64,000 bases of DNA from DATFVA01 sp963711455 (GTDB lineage: Bacteria; Bacteroidota; Ignavibacteria; Ignavibacteriales; Ignavibacteriaceae), in NCBI GenBank assembly GCA_963711455.1, contig CAVQEH010000006.1, positions 1,178,001-1,242,000 of the forward strand, written 5' to 3'. Below are positions 17,170-24,917 of the stretch, one piece after another. The first letter of the stretch is position 1; every line of letters begins with the position of its first letter. The notes below the pieces were generated by a model, which searched no databases, had not been told where the DNA came from, and saw only the letters and a program-made list of their open reading frames with translations. Position numbers and translations under genes: made by a program.

Positions 17170-18288
17170 TCATACTTTATTATAAAAATTTATCGCTAAA
17201 TCCGCGAATATCTTAACGATATAAATCCAGCTATTAATAAGATTTGTTTGCTCAATGTCAAATGGATCTGGGATAGCTGTACGTTCGATTTCTGATTCTT
17301 TAGCGTGCACTATAGAATTTCTAAAAGAGTATAATTGCTTTGATAATTCATCAAAGTTATTATTTCTAATTAACCCTTTATGAAAGGCATATTTAGCCAA
17401 TTTATCTCTAACTGAGTTAGTTGAAATTGTACTTAGTAATCCCTTTAAATGCTCCAGTTCCCCTTTCAAAGATGCTAGTTTAATTAAATCAGCATCAGTA
17501 AAACTATTATCAAATCTATTATCACTCACTATTTTGCTCTTATATCTATCAAAGAAAAATTCTAGAACTCGGTAATAAGCCAGGAACTTAGTCTCATCTT
17601 TTAATGAACAGGCATAATTGTATAGTTTAAGTGGATAAGTTACTAAAAAATTTTTACGTTTTCTAATTCTTTTCCGTGATAATTTTTCAAGTTTTTCTTC
17701 CAACTTATAAAATTCATCATAATCTGTATCGGTACTGAGATGGCGTAAAGTTGCTGTGACGCCAGTATTTGCCAAGTAATGAGAGTTTAAGTAATAAATT
17801 GCCTTTGCAAAAATATCTCTATAATCTTCATTCGAGTGTCTAAATATTTTTATTGTTGAAATATTTTGAAGGCGATCAGGATAAATATCAGGGTCATAAT
17901 AAATCTGGCTTAATAACAAAACAGCTAATGCACTTGAATCACTACATTCAATGACATCTTCATCAACCTTGAAAGAGAGTTTTTCTGTATTTGGCCATCC
18001 ATCATCCCAATTATAAAAATAATAATCTGGGTGTTTCAAGCTTATAAAAAATTCACAATAAGCATCAAAAGAGAATCCACAATCTGGGTAATAAAGTAAA
18101 TTAGAAATCTCTGTAATTTTATTTCCATCGTACAATTCATCTACATTATTTTCATTGAGGACTAGTGATTTTGTACAATGTGGTAGTGAGATCAGTACTT
18201 TATCAGTTTTGATTGTATAATCTAAATCATCGCGACCATCAAGTCCCATTTCACATAATAGTTCTATAAATTTATTTTCAGTTGCCAT
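17170..18288 (-). CDS. HEPN-like (ApeA-type) protein, putative defence or stress RNase
   Basis: A 372-residue soluble protein. The C-terminal part (about residues 210-372) is all-helical and carries FLAYYRVLEFFFDRY followed about 100 residues later by FRNSIVHAKES, which fits the HEPN R-x4-6-H motif (R-NSIV-H). The N-terminal half is a mixed region with an aromatic HPDYYFYNWDDGWP stretch. HEPN proteins of the ApeA type act in anti-phage defence by cutting RNA; that function is an inference here. ATG at 18288 is preferred over a GTG at 18300 that lies in the attC-like core. The gene sits between two attC-like palindromes as a single-gene cassette. Confidence 0.65.
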   Translation of the reverse strand: MATENKFIELLCEMGLDGRDDLDYTIKTDKVLISLPHCTKSLVLNENNVDELYDGNKITEISNLLYYPDCGFSFDAYCEFFISLKHPDYYFYNWDDGWPNTEKLSFKVDEDVIECSDSSALAVLLLSQIYYDPDIYPDRLQNISTIKIFRHSNEDYRDIFAKAIYYLNSHYLANTGVTATLRHLSTDTDYDEFYKLEEKLEKLSRKRIRKRKNFLVTYPLKLYNYACSLKDETKFLAYYRVLEFFFDRYKSKIVSDNRFDNSFTDADLIKLASLKGELEHLKGLLSTISTNSVRDKLAKYAFHKGLIRNNNFDELSKQLYSFRNSIVHAKESEIERTAIPDPFDIEQTNLINSWIYIVKIFADLAINFYNKV

Positions 18289-18298
18289 AATTTTTTGC

Positions 18299-18360
18299 AC
18301 ATAACTATTAATTATACTGCCAAATATCCATATAACACTCCGGCAGCATGCATGTTATAT
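18299..18360 (-). repeat. attC-like palindrome 4
   Basis: The best-formed candidate: ACATAAC (18299-18305) and GTTATAT (18354-18360) pair at six of seven positions, and inner arms CTGCC (18317-18321) and GGCAG (18342-18346) pair perfectly. The 62-bp length is normal for attC. It lies 11 bp upstream of the HEPN-like start codon. Confidence 0.55.
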
Positions 18361-18959
18361 TCCTGCTAAAATCTCTTTTATTTAAAATTTTCAAAACTTT
18401 TGGCGGCATATCATTCCTCATATCAAATAATGTTATTCAGTTGTTCTTTTAAAATTTCGGCAGTATCTTGAGATCCCTTACAGAAGCTAAACTTAAACAT
18501 CTCCCTGCACAGTCTTAGTTTATACCGTAGGCTAAATTAATATAATCCTTTTTAACTGGCAATGAGAAAATTGAAAATTATGGATTGAAAAATTTTATGG
18601 GGAGTTTTTGGGGGTCAGGATTTGTTGCTTTATTTTCTTATCATAAATAAAAAATCGGAAATGAAAAAATAACTTTCTTTTTGCACTTTCCCGAGCTTTC
18701 TAATTCTGACTAATTGTCGCACACCGAAAAATTAAGCAGCTATTAAAAGTTTGTTTTTAATCCATTTTCAAATTATCATTTTTCCATATCTGAGTCGTAC
18801 TCCTCTCGTACTGCTCTCGTACTTCTCATATACCCGGGATTAACGAATTATCGGATTGCCGGATTGACAGATTACCTCGCTGAAAGCGGGCAGGCAAGTT
18901 AAATAAATTCAAATTTCAAATGCACTGTTATTTTTAAAAGACTCTGATTCAGGATTTTC
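18361..18959. other. Non-coding region between island and tandem repeats
   Basis: No coding frame is supported. It contains a triple 11-bp repeat at 18794-18826 and a degenerate run around 18840-18880 built from CGGATTG-like words. The region looks like accumulated repeats and remnants at the edge of the island. Confidence 0.4.
18794..18826. repeat. Three tandem 11-bp repeats
   Basis: Units GTCGTACTCCT, CTCGTACTGCT and CTCGTACTTCT follow each other without gaps and share the core TCGTACT. Confidence 0.7.
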
Positions 18960-19169
18960 GGAATGCCACTCAAAAATGTTTTAGTCCTATTTCCAAAATT
19001 GAAAATGCGACCCAAAAATGTTTTTGTCCTGTTTCCAAAATTGGAAATGCCATCCAAAAATGTTTTTGCCCTGTTTCCAAAGTTGGAAATGCGACCCAAA
19101 CTGTTTTTAGCCCTATTCCGGATTTTCGGAATGTGACCATGAACGTTCTGAGCCTTATTCTGAATATTC
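18960..19169. repeat. Five tandem 42-bp repeats
   Basis: Five degenerate units of exactly 42 bp (18960, 19002, 19044, 19086, 19128). Each carries a variant of CCAAAAATGTTTTTGTCCTG followed by a small palindrome of the type TTTCCAAAATTGGAAA. Units 2 and 3 are most alike and the last is most diverged. Because 42 is divisible by 3, the minus strand reads as 14-residue repeats (GRISNFGNRTKTFL) over 18899-19099, but no good ribosome site is seen, so I treat this as a DNA repeat rather than a gene. Confidence 0.75.
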
Positions 19170-19257
19170 GGGATAGAAATTTTGCAGCTTTGCAGCTTTT
19201 TAAACTTACTGCAGCTTTGGTATGATTGGTTATGCAGGCGTAATCTAAATATTTAAA

Positions 19258-19293
19258 TAAAAAAAACGGACCTACAAGTAGTATGTAAGTCCG
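19258..19293 (-). terminator. Rho-independent terminator after the second korAB operon
   Basis: A 10-bp stem (CGGACTTACA / TGTAGGTCCG, one G-U) with a 7-base loop, followed on the minus strand by eight T. It lies about 55 bp past the KorB stop. Confidence 0.88.
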
Positions 19294-19348
19294 CTATAGA
19301 GGTAAGCAAGAGCTATTTTTTTAATAGAAAGTCAACGGAGGTTCTAAA

Positions 19349-20386
19349 TCAATTAACTTCCCAGGTATTTCCATTAAAGAGGATTTTATCGAGATCACCT
19401 TCCCCTTTCAACTTTATCACACCTTTAATCTGCTCTTCTATACCATAATCATACGTCTCTTTTTTGATCTGCCGGAAAACACCCACCGGCGTTGGGAACC
19501 CATCGTAATCCGTCAGATGAGCAAGGAAGATTGCCCTTATCGGGCTTTCATCAAACTCATCATGAACCAATACATCGTTCACACTGTTTCCGTTCTTACT
19601 CAAGTCAACAATGGCTGGCTTGTAACCATCCATTTTAATTCCTTTGTCCTTGTTCTTCCCGAAGATCATCGGCTTACCTTGTTCAAGTACCAAAACATTA
19701 TCATCTTTTGTTTCTTTGCTGCTGAATTTATCAAAAGCACCGTCATTGTATATAACACAGTTCTGAAATACTTCAATGAATGCCAATCCTTTATGGTCTG
19801 CAGCACGTCTGATCATTGCCTGGAGATGTTTCGGGTCACGATCAATTGTTCGTGCAACAAATGTAGCATCTGAACCAACAGCAAGTGAAACCGGGTTGAA
19901 GGGATAATCAACACTTCCGAACGGAGTGGTTTTTGTAACCTTACCTTTTTCAGAAGTTGGTGAATACTGCCCTTTTGTTAATCCGTAAATCCTGTTATTG
20001 AAAAGTATAAGTTTCAAATCGATATTTTTTCTGCAGGCATGGATAAAATGATTACCGCCAATACTTAAAAGATCACCATCACCTGTTGCTACCCAAACGG
20101 AAAGATCGGGTCTTGCAATTTTTACTCCCGACGCAATTGCAGGTGCTCTTCCATGAATTCCATGCATTCCGTATGTTTCCATATAATAAGGGAAACGGGA
20201 TGAGCATCCGATACCGGAAATCCAAACAATGTTTTCCTTTTTATCTCCAACAATATCAGGAAAAGATCTCTGAACCTGTGCAAGGATTGAATAGTCTCCA
20301 CAACCAGGACACCATCTTACATCAAGCCCGCTGGAAAAATCCTTAGCGGTTAATTTTATTTCTTTGGTTTCTATTTTATCAGCCAT
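19349..20386 (-). CDS. korB: 2-oxoacid:ferredoxin oxidoreductase, beta subunit (copy 2)
   Basis: A 345-residue paralogue of the subunit at 10657, alike along its whole length. The cluster cysteines (RWCPGCGDYSI, SGIGCSSRFPYY, FQNCVIYNDGAF) and the ThDP site (ATGDGDLLSIGGNHF) are conserved. Its ATG shares a base with the KorA stop (TAATG) and uses GGAGG inside the korA end. Differences lie mainly in the C-terminal ~100 residues, which may reflect a different 2-oxoacid or ferredoxin partner. The operon ends at a strong terminator. Confidence 0.9.
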   Translation of the reverse strand: MADKIETKEIKLTAKDFSSGLDVRWCPGCGDYSILAQVQRSFPDIVGDKKENIVWISGIGCSSRFPYYMETYGMHGIHGRAPAIASGVKIARPDLSVWVATGDGDLLSIGGNHFIHACRKNIDLKLILFNNRIYGLTKGQYSPTSEKGKVTKTTPFGSVDYPFNPVSLAVGSDATFVARTIDRDPKHLQAMIRRAADHKGLAFIEVFQNCVIYNDGAFDKFSSKETKDDNVLVLEQGKPMIFGKNKDKGIKMDGYKPAIVDLSKNGNSVNDVLVHDEFDESPIRAIFLAHLTDYDGFPTPVGVFRQIKKETYDYGIEEQIKGVIKLKGEGDLDKILFNGNTWEVN

Positions 20387-22227
20387 TATTCTTTTCCTCC
20401 GAGTATCTCAATTATTTTATCTTCTATATCAGAAGTTCTGAACGGCAGCCCTCTTACAACATTAAACTGAATTACCGGCAGAAGGTATTCGCTTCTGATT
20501 ATCTTTGCGAGCTGTCCGAGATTTATTTCAGGAATAAGTACATTTTTGAAATTATTTAAAACTTCACCCGTATTTTTAGGGAAAGGAAAAATATATTTCA
20601 AATGAGCCTGCGAAACTTTGTATCCTTTATTTCTGGCTTTTATAACTGCTTCAGTGATTGCACCGTAAGTTCCTCCCCAGCCAAGCACTAATAATTCACC
20701 TTCCTTATCACCATCAACAACGAGATCAGGAATATCATTTGCCATATTCTTAACTTTTTGTTCACGAAGCTTAACCATTCTATCATGATTATCAGGATCA
20801 TAACTTACATTACCCGAGATGTTGGCTTTTTCAAGACCGCCAATCCTGTGTTCCAGGCCGGGTGTTCCCGGTTTAACCCATGGTCTGGAAAGATTTGAGT
20901 CTCTTAAGTAAGGAGCAAATCCTTCTTTTTCAGTTCTGAATTTTACTTCAAATGAAGGAAGTTCACTTGAATGAGGAACTTTCCAGGGTTCGGAACCATT
21001 AGCAATGTATCCATCTGTAAGAAGAATTACAGGAGTCATATATTTAACCGCAAGCCGTGAAGCTTCGATAGCCATATAAAAACAATCACTTGGGCTTTGA
21101 GCCGCAAGAACTGCACAAGGAGATTCACCATTTCTGCCGTACACCGCCTGCAGAAGATCAGCTTGTTCTGTTTTAGTTGGAAGACCTGTACTTGGACCAC
21201 CACGCTGAACATCAACAATAACAAGTGGTAATTCAGTAATAATTGCAAGACCAATCGCTTCGGTTTTTAACGCTAAGCCCGGGCCGCTTGTAGTAGTTAT
21301 TGCGAGTGAGCCTGCAAAAGCAGCACCTATAGCTGAAGTAACCCCGGCAATTTCATCTTCAGCCTGAAAAGTTTTAACGCCGAAATTTTTATACGTGCTT
21401 AGATATTGCAGAATTTCAGAAGCCGGTGTGATAGGATAAGAACCAAGGAATAATGGCAATTTGCTTTTTACTGATGCTGCAAGAAATCCAAGCGCTGTTG
21501 CTTCATTCCCTGAAATGCTTCTATAAATTCCAGCAGGAAGTTTTGCCGGTTCAACTGAAAACCTTGTTGTAAACAATTCATTTATTTCACCGAAATTAAA
21601 ACCGGCTTTTAAGGCTTTTTCATTTGCATCAATGAAAGCTGGATTTTTTTTGAACTTCGTTTTAATCCATTCAACTGTACGATCAACAGGTCTGTTGAAC
21701 AGCCAGTACATTAATCCCAATGCAAAAAAGTTTTTACAACGTGAAATATCTTTTTGTGAGAGCGCGCTTCCTTCGAGTGCCTTGGTGGTCAACGAGGTAA
21801 TAGGAACCGGGTAAACTGTGTACCCTTTCAGGCTTCCATCTTCAAGCGGATTAGCCTCATATTTTGCGAGCTGTAAATTCTTTTTATCAAACGAATCTGT
21901 ATTTGCAATTATAATCCCGCCGGGTTTTAATTCACTTAAATTCTTTTGAATTGCGGCAGGATTCATGGCTACCAAAACATCGGGTCTGTCGCCGGGTGTA
22001 AAAATATCTGTACTTCCAAAATGGAGTTGAAAACCACTTACACCATAAACTGTTCCCTGTGGTGCCCTGATTTCTGCAGGATAATCGGGAAGTGTACTCA
22101 AATCATTTCCCACAATTGCTGTAGTATCGCTGAATTGACTCCCGGTAAGCTGCATACCGTCACCGGAATCTCCTGCAAACCTTACAGTCACCTCAGTAAG
22201 ACTCTGGACTTCTTTTTCTTTTAGCAT
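20386..22227 (-). CDS. korA: 2-oxoacid:ferredoxin oxidoreductase, fused gamma-alpha subunit (copy 2)
   Basis: A 613-residue gamma-alpha fusion, plainly paralogous to the product of 11681-13525. Blocks VRFAGDSGDGMQLTGSQF, LGSYPITPASEIL, FQAEDEIAGVTSAIGAAF, TTSGPGLALKTE and RGGPSTGLPTKTEQADL are all present. No lost active-site residues are visible. Having two full korAB operons either side of an accessory island suggests an old duplication with later insertion. Copy-specific roles (for example 2-oxoglutarate versus another oxoacid) cannot be read from the sequence. Confidence 0.92.
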   Translation of the reverse strand: MLKEKEVQSLTEVTVRFAGDSGDGMQLTGSQFSDTTAIVGNDLSTLPDYPAEIRAPQGTVYGVSGFQLHFGSTDIFTPGDRPDVLVAMNPAAIQKNLSELKPGGIIIANTDSFDKKNLQLAKYEANPLEDGSLKGYTVYPVPITSLTTKALEGSALSQKDISRCKNFFALGLMYWLFNRPVDRTVEWIKTKFKKNPAFIDANEKALKAGFNFGEINELFTTRFSVEPAKLPAGIYRSISGNEATALGFLAASVKSKLPLFLGSYPITPASEILQYLSTYKNFGVKTFQAEDEIAGVTSAIGAAFAGSLAITTTSGPGLALKTEAIGLAIITELPLVIVDVQRGGPSTGLPTKTEQADLLQAVYGRNGESPCAVLAAQSPSDCFYMAIEASRLAVKYMTPVILLTDGYIANGSEPWKVPHSSELPSFEVKFRTEKEGFAPYLRDSNLSRPWVKPGTPGLEHRIGGLEKANISGNVSYDPDNHDRMVKLREQKVKNMANDIPDLVVDGDKEGELLVLGWGGTYGAITEAVIKARNKGYKVSQAHLKYIFPFPKNTGEVLNNFKNVLIPEINLGQLAKIIRSEYLLPVIQFNVVRGLPFRTSDIEDKIIEILGGKE

Positions 22228-22465
22228 CTCTTCATCTTAAATTTTTTTGATGATTATGAATTAATTTTTAATGTTACTGCTTATCCATAATCCGTGCCAT
22301 TAGATGGACAAGTGAGTGGAAGGTCAATCCTTTCATTTTGAATAAATAGACATTATATGAATAAATTATTATTTCAAAGAAAAAATAATCTATATTTATA
22401 ATTCTCAATAATGGAAAAAATTTTTTAGTTATAGGAAAGAATTTGAAGGTTTTTTAAATGATATT

Positions 22466-22519
22466 TTGAAAAAGAGGTTATCAGTTCAACTAATATTCCG
22501 TATGAAAGATAACCTCTTT
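22466..22519 (-). terminator. Inverted repeat, possible terminator of hicBA
   Basis: A perfect 12-bp inverted repeat (AAAGAGGTTATC and its complement) with a 25-base loop; on the minus strand the stem ends in five T. The loop is long for a classic terminator. Confidence 0.45.
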
Positions 22520-22539
22520 ATAAAATTTGAAGTTAAACT

Positions 22540-22560
22540 AATCTACATTCTGAATGATTT
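22540..22560. repeat. Partial copy of the dsbD 3' end (direct repeat B)
   Basis: Nineteen of 21 bases match 23117-23137, which is the last coding stretch and stop of dsbD. The two copies are in the same orientation and bracket the hicBA module. Confidence 0.6.
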
Positions 22561-22576
22561 ACCTCCTCAGCAATTT

Positions 22577-22807
22577 CTATTTAATCCCCATAAATTTGTC
22601 AACAGATACGCCTATCTCATCTATAATAGCTTTAACCGTTCCTTTACGAATTGATTTTCCTTTATAATGAGGGACAGGAATCACCTTCCCATCCTCATCT
22701 CTAACCCATAATTCAGGTGAACCTTTGCCCTGTCGATAATATCTAAAACCAAAATTTTTTAAACGAATTATAATATCGTGATATGATAATTCTGTTAACT
22801 TAGACAT
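22577..22807 (-). CDS. hicA: HicA-family toxin
   Basis: A 76-residue double-stranded-RNA-binding-fold protein of the HicA family, mRNA interferases of type II toxin-antitoxin systems. The core YRQGKGSPELW followed by VPHYKGKSIRKGTVKAIIDE and the IGVSVDKFM end match the family. The residue usually His in the GSH motif is Pro here, so RNase activity is in doubt. The ATG shares a base with the upstream antitoxin stop (TAATG), so the two are translated together with the antitoxin first. Confidence 0.85.
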   Translation of the reverse strand: MSKLTELSYHDIIIRLKNFGFRYYRQGKGSPELWVRDEDGKVIPVPHYKGKSIRKGTVKAIIDEIGVSVDKFMGIK

Positions 22808-23061
22808 TAAGCAGTGCCAATTGGAAACGCTAAAGTAATATGAATATTTTTGGTCAGATCAAATTCATTAAAGCCAATTGGTTCTTTTCTTTCTTTACGA
22901 TATTCCAATATCAATTTTGCAACATCAATACAATTAAATATTGCTTCTTCCATAGTATCACCTTCAGCAAAAGCACCTTGTACTCCGGAAATCCTGGCGA
23001 GAAATCCATCTCCATTCTTCTCTAATTCAACAGAGGCTAGAATTGCTTTTGAATTCTTCAT
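22807..23061 (-). CDS. hicB: HicB-family antitoxin
   Basis: An 84-residue protein with the partially degraded RNase-H-like fold of HicB antitoxins: strand ASVELEKNGDGFLARI, the GVQGAFAEGDTMEEAIFN turn and helix, and LAKLILEYR-like helix. It lacks a clear C-terminal DNA-binding domain, so it may only neutralise the toxin. It precedes hicA with a one-base overlap and lies 53 bp beyond the dsbD stop. Confidence 0.85.
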   Translation of the reverse strand: MKNSKAILASVELEKNGDGFLARISGVQGAFAEGDTMEEAIFNCIDVAKLILEYRKERKEPIGFNEFDLTKNIHITLAFPIGTA

Positions 23062-23114
23062 TTTTTTTCTCTATATAATTATAATAAGCAAACTACGAAT
23101 ACAATATATTGAAA

Positions 23115-24887
23115 TTAATCTACATCCTGAATGATCTTCAGAAATTCATTTGAATCCACAAATCCTGTAATTCTTTTTACCTCTTTACCACTGGAGTTAA
23201 TTATTAACACAGTCGGCACCCCTATTATATTATACCTGTTCCGTAAATTTTCAACCTGGTCAGAAAGAGATTTAGTCATATCAGCTTTATATGCATTAAA
23301 CTTTTTTGAAACTTCAATTACCTTGGGGTCTGAAAAGGTAGAAGCATCTAGTTCCTTACAGGGGATACACCAGTCGGCATAAAAATCTATTATCATCGCT
23401 TTTTGAGTTCCAGTAATTGCGGTTTCATTATAAGGATGCCATTCGATTGATTGCTTTTCAGACGGGAACAGCCAGTAAACTGCAACAGCGACTAAAGCAA
23501 TTGAAAATACAACTTTAAATATTCTGAATCCCCTGACACCATTAGCATTCTTATCAAAGAACAGAAGATAAATTGCAGCTATAACCATAAAACCGGGCAA
23601 TAGGAATGAACTAAATGATTTCGGCAGTAAAGGAAGTAAGAAATAAATTGCCATTCCTATAAGAATTAATCCGAATATATGCTTTACGGCTTCCATCCAC
23701 TCACCCGCACGCGGAAGCTTTTTGATCTTTCCTGAAAAGATTGCAAGAAACAGATAAGGAGTACCCAAACCTACTGCAAGAATAAAGAACAAAAGGAATC
23801 CAAAGAAGGGATCTCCCTTTGCAGCAACATAAGTAACCAACCCTAAAACGAAAGGTCCGATACAAGGCGCAGCAACGATACCCATTGTTAAACCCATAAA
23901 GAAAGCGCCATACATTCCACCTTTTGCACCGCCTGCTTTGGCAACCCAGGAATCAGGAAGCTTAAATTCATAAACACCGAACATACTAAGTGAAAGGACA
24001 AGGAATATCAATGCGATAAAAATAATTACAATCGGGTTTTGTAAAAGCGTACCGAACATTGATCCTGTTAAAGCTGTAATGACACCAATTACAGAATATG
24101 TTACAGCCATTCCAACAACGAATAGCAGTCCCATTCCTACAAGCCTGCTTGTTTTGCCTTCACTCTGTCCGCCGAAAAATCCTATTGTAATCGGGATTAA
24201 AGGATAAACGCAAGGAGTGAGATTTAATGCAAGCCCACCGAGAAAAACAAAAATTAATCCTAAAATTAATCCTTTACCTTCAAATATAGAGGAAACCGAA
24301 TTACCTGATTTTGTTTGTTCTACGTTCTCTATTGTCGATTGCAGATTTATTTTATCAAAAATATCTGAATTGACCTGGTTAACAACAGCCTGTTTGTCGG
24401 CAATTTCAATTTCAATAGTATCTTTTGCTGTATTAGGCGGCATACAGGTCATATTATTACAAGCCTGGTAATCTATATAAACCGGGAGCTTATATTTTCC
24501 GGGAGAAAGATTTTCAGGGGCTTTAACCAGTGCTCCGACATAAACTTCACTTTCCCAGACTGATAATGGAGTTTCCGAAATATCCAGCTTTAAGTCACGA
24601 GGTTTGGGGTAAGCTATTTTGGTTAATTTAAAGGTAGTGGTATCAATTGATATCTTTGATGGTATAAGAAAATCCTCATACGGTTTATCGGAATTAATAT
24701 GCCACCCGCTGTCTACATTTACCTTAACAGCAATTTTAAATTCCGAACCGGGATAAACTTTATCAAATGATTGGTAAGGTTTTATATGAATGATTTGCTT
24801 ATTACCTCCCAATTGAGCAAATGAAAAGGAGTAACTCACTAAAAAGGTGAGCAACAAGATTGACAAGAAATTGAGACTTTTTTTCAT
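23115..24887 (-). CDS. dsbD: Thiol:disulfide interchange protein DsbD
   Basis: A 590-residue inner-membrane protein that moves electrons from cytoplasmic thioredoxin to periplasmic thiols. Order: signal peptide (1-24), N-terminal immunoglobulin-like domain (about 25-175) with ACNNMTCMPP, eight-helix transmembrane domain (about 205-460) with LNLTPCVYPLIPIT and VAAPCIGPFVLGL, and a C-terminal thioredoxin domain (about 475-590) with DWCIPCKELD. All cysteine pairs needed for the relay are present. It starts 30 bp after nadE, so the two may be co-transcribed. Its last 21 bases recur beyond hicA, hinting that the HicBA module was inserted at this 3' end. Confidence 0.93.
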   Translation of the reverse strand: MKKSLNFLSILLLTFLVSYSFSFAQLGGNKQIIHIKPYQSFDKVYPGSEFKIAVKVNVDSGWHINSDKPYEDFLIPSKISIDTTTFKLTKIAYPKPRDLKLDISETPLSVWESEVYVGALVKAPENLSPGKYKLPVYIDYQACNNMTCMPPNTAKDTIEIEIADKQAVVNQVNSDIFDKINLQSTIENVEQTKSGNSVSSIFEGKGLILGLIFVFLGGLALNLTPCVYPLIPITIGFFGGQSEGKTSRLVGMGLLFVVGMAVTYSVIGVITALTGSMFGTLLQNPIVIIFIALIFLVLSLSMFGVYEFKLPDSWVAKAGGAKGGMYGAFFMGLTMGIVAAPCIGPFVLGLVTYVAAKGDPFFGFLLFFILAVGLGTPYLFLAIFSGKIKKLPRAGEWMEAVKHIFGLILIGMAIYFLLPLLPKSFSSFLLPGFMVIAAIYLLFFDKNANGVRGFRIFKVVFSIALVAVAVYWLFPSEKQSIEWHPYNETAITGTQKAMIIDFYADWCIPCKELDASTFSDPKVIEVSKKFNAYKADMTKSLSDQVENLRNRYNIIGVPTVLIINSSGKEVKRITGFVDSNEFLKIIQDVD

Positions 24888-24917
24888 TGACGACTTCCAG
24901 ACTGATTTAACATTTAT

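Larger units (their letters stand above)
22228..22576. other. Intergenic region between hicA and korA copy 2
   Basis: It should hold the korA promoter. It also contains a 12-bp inverted repeat at 22471-22519 and a 21-bp partial copy of the dsbD 3' end at 22540-22560. No gene is seen. Confidence 0.45.

Noticed and set aside
18899..19099. Minus-strand frame encoding 14-residue repeats
   Set aside because: It is explained by the 42-bp DNA repeat; no ribosome site and no continuation beyond the repeat units.
18794..19169. Possible CRISPR array
   Set aside because: The repeats are contiguous with no unique spacers, and there are no cas genes.
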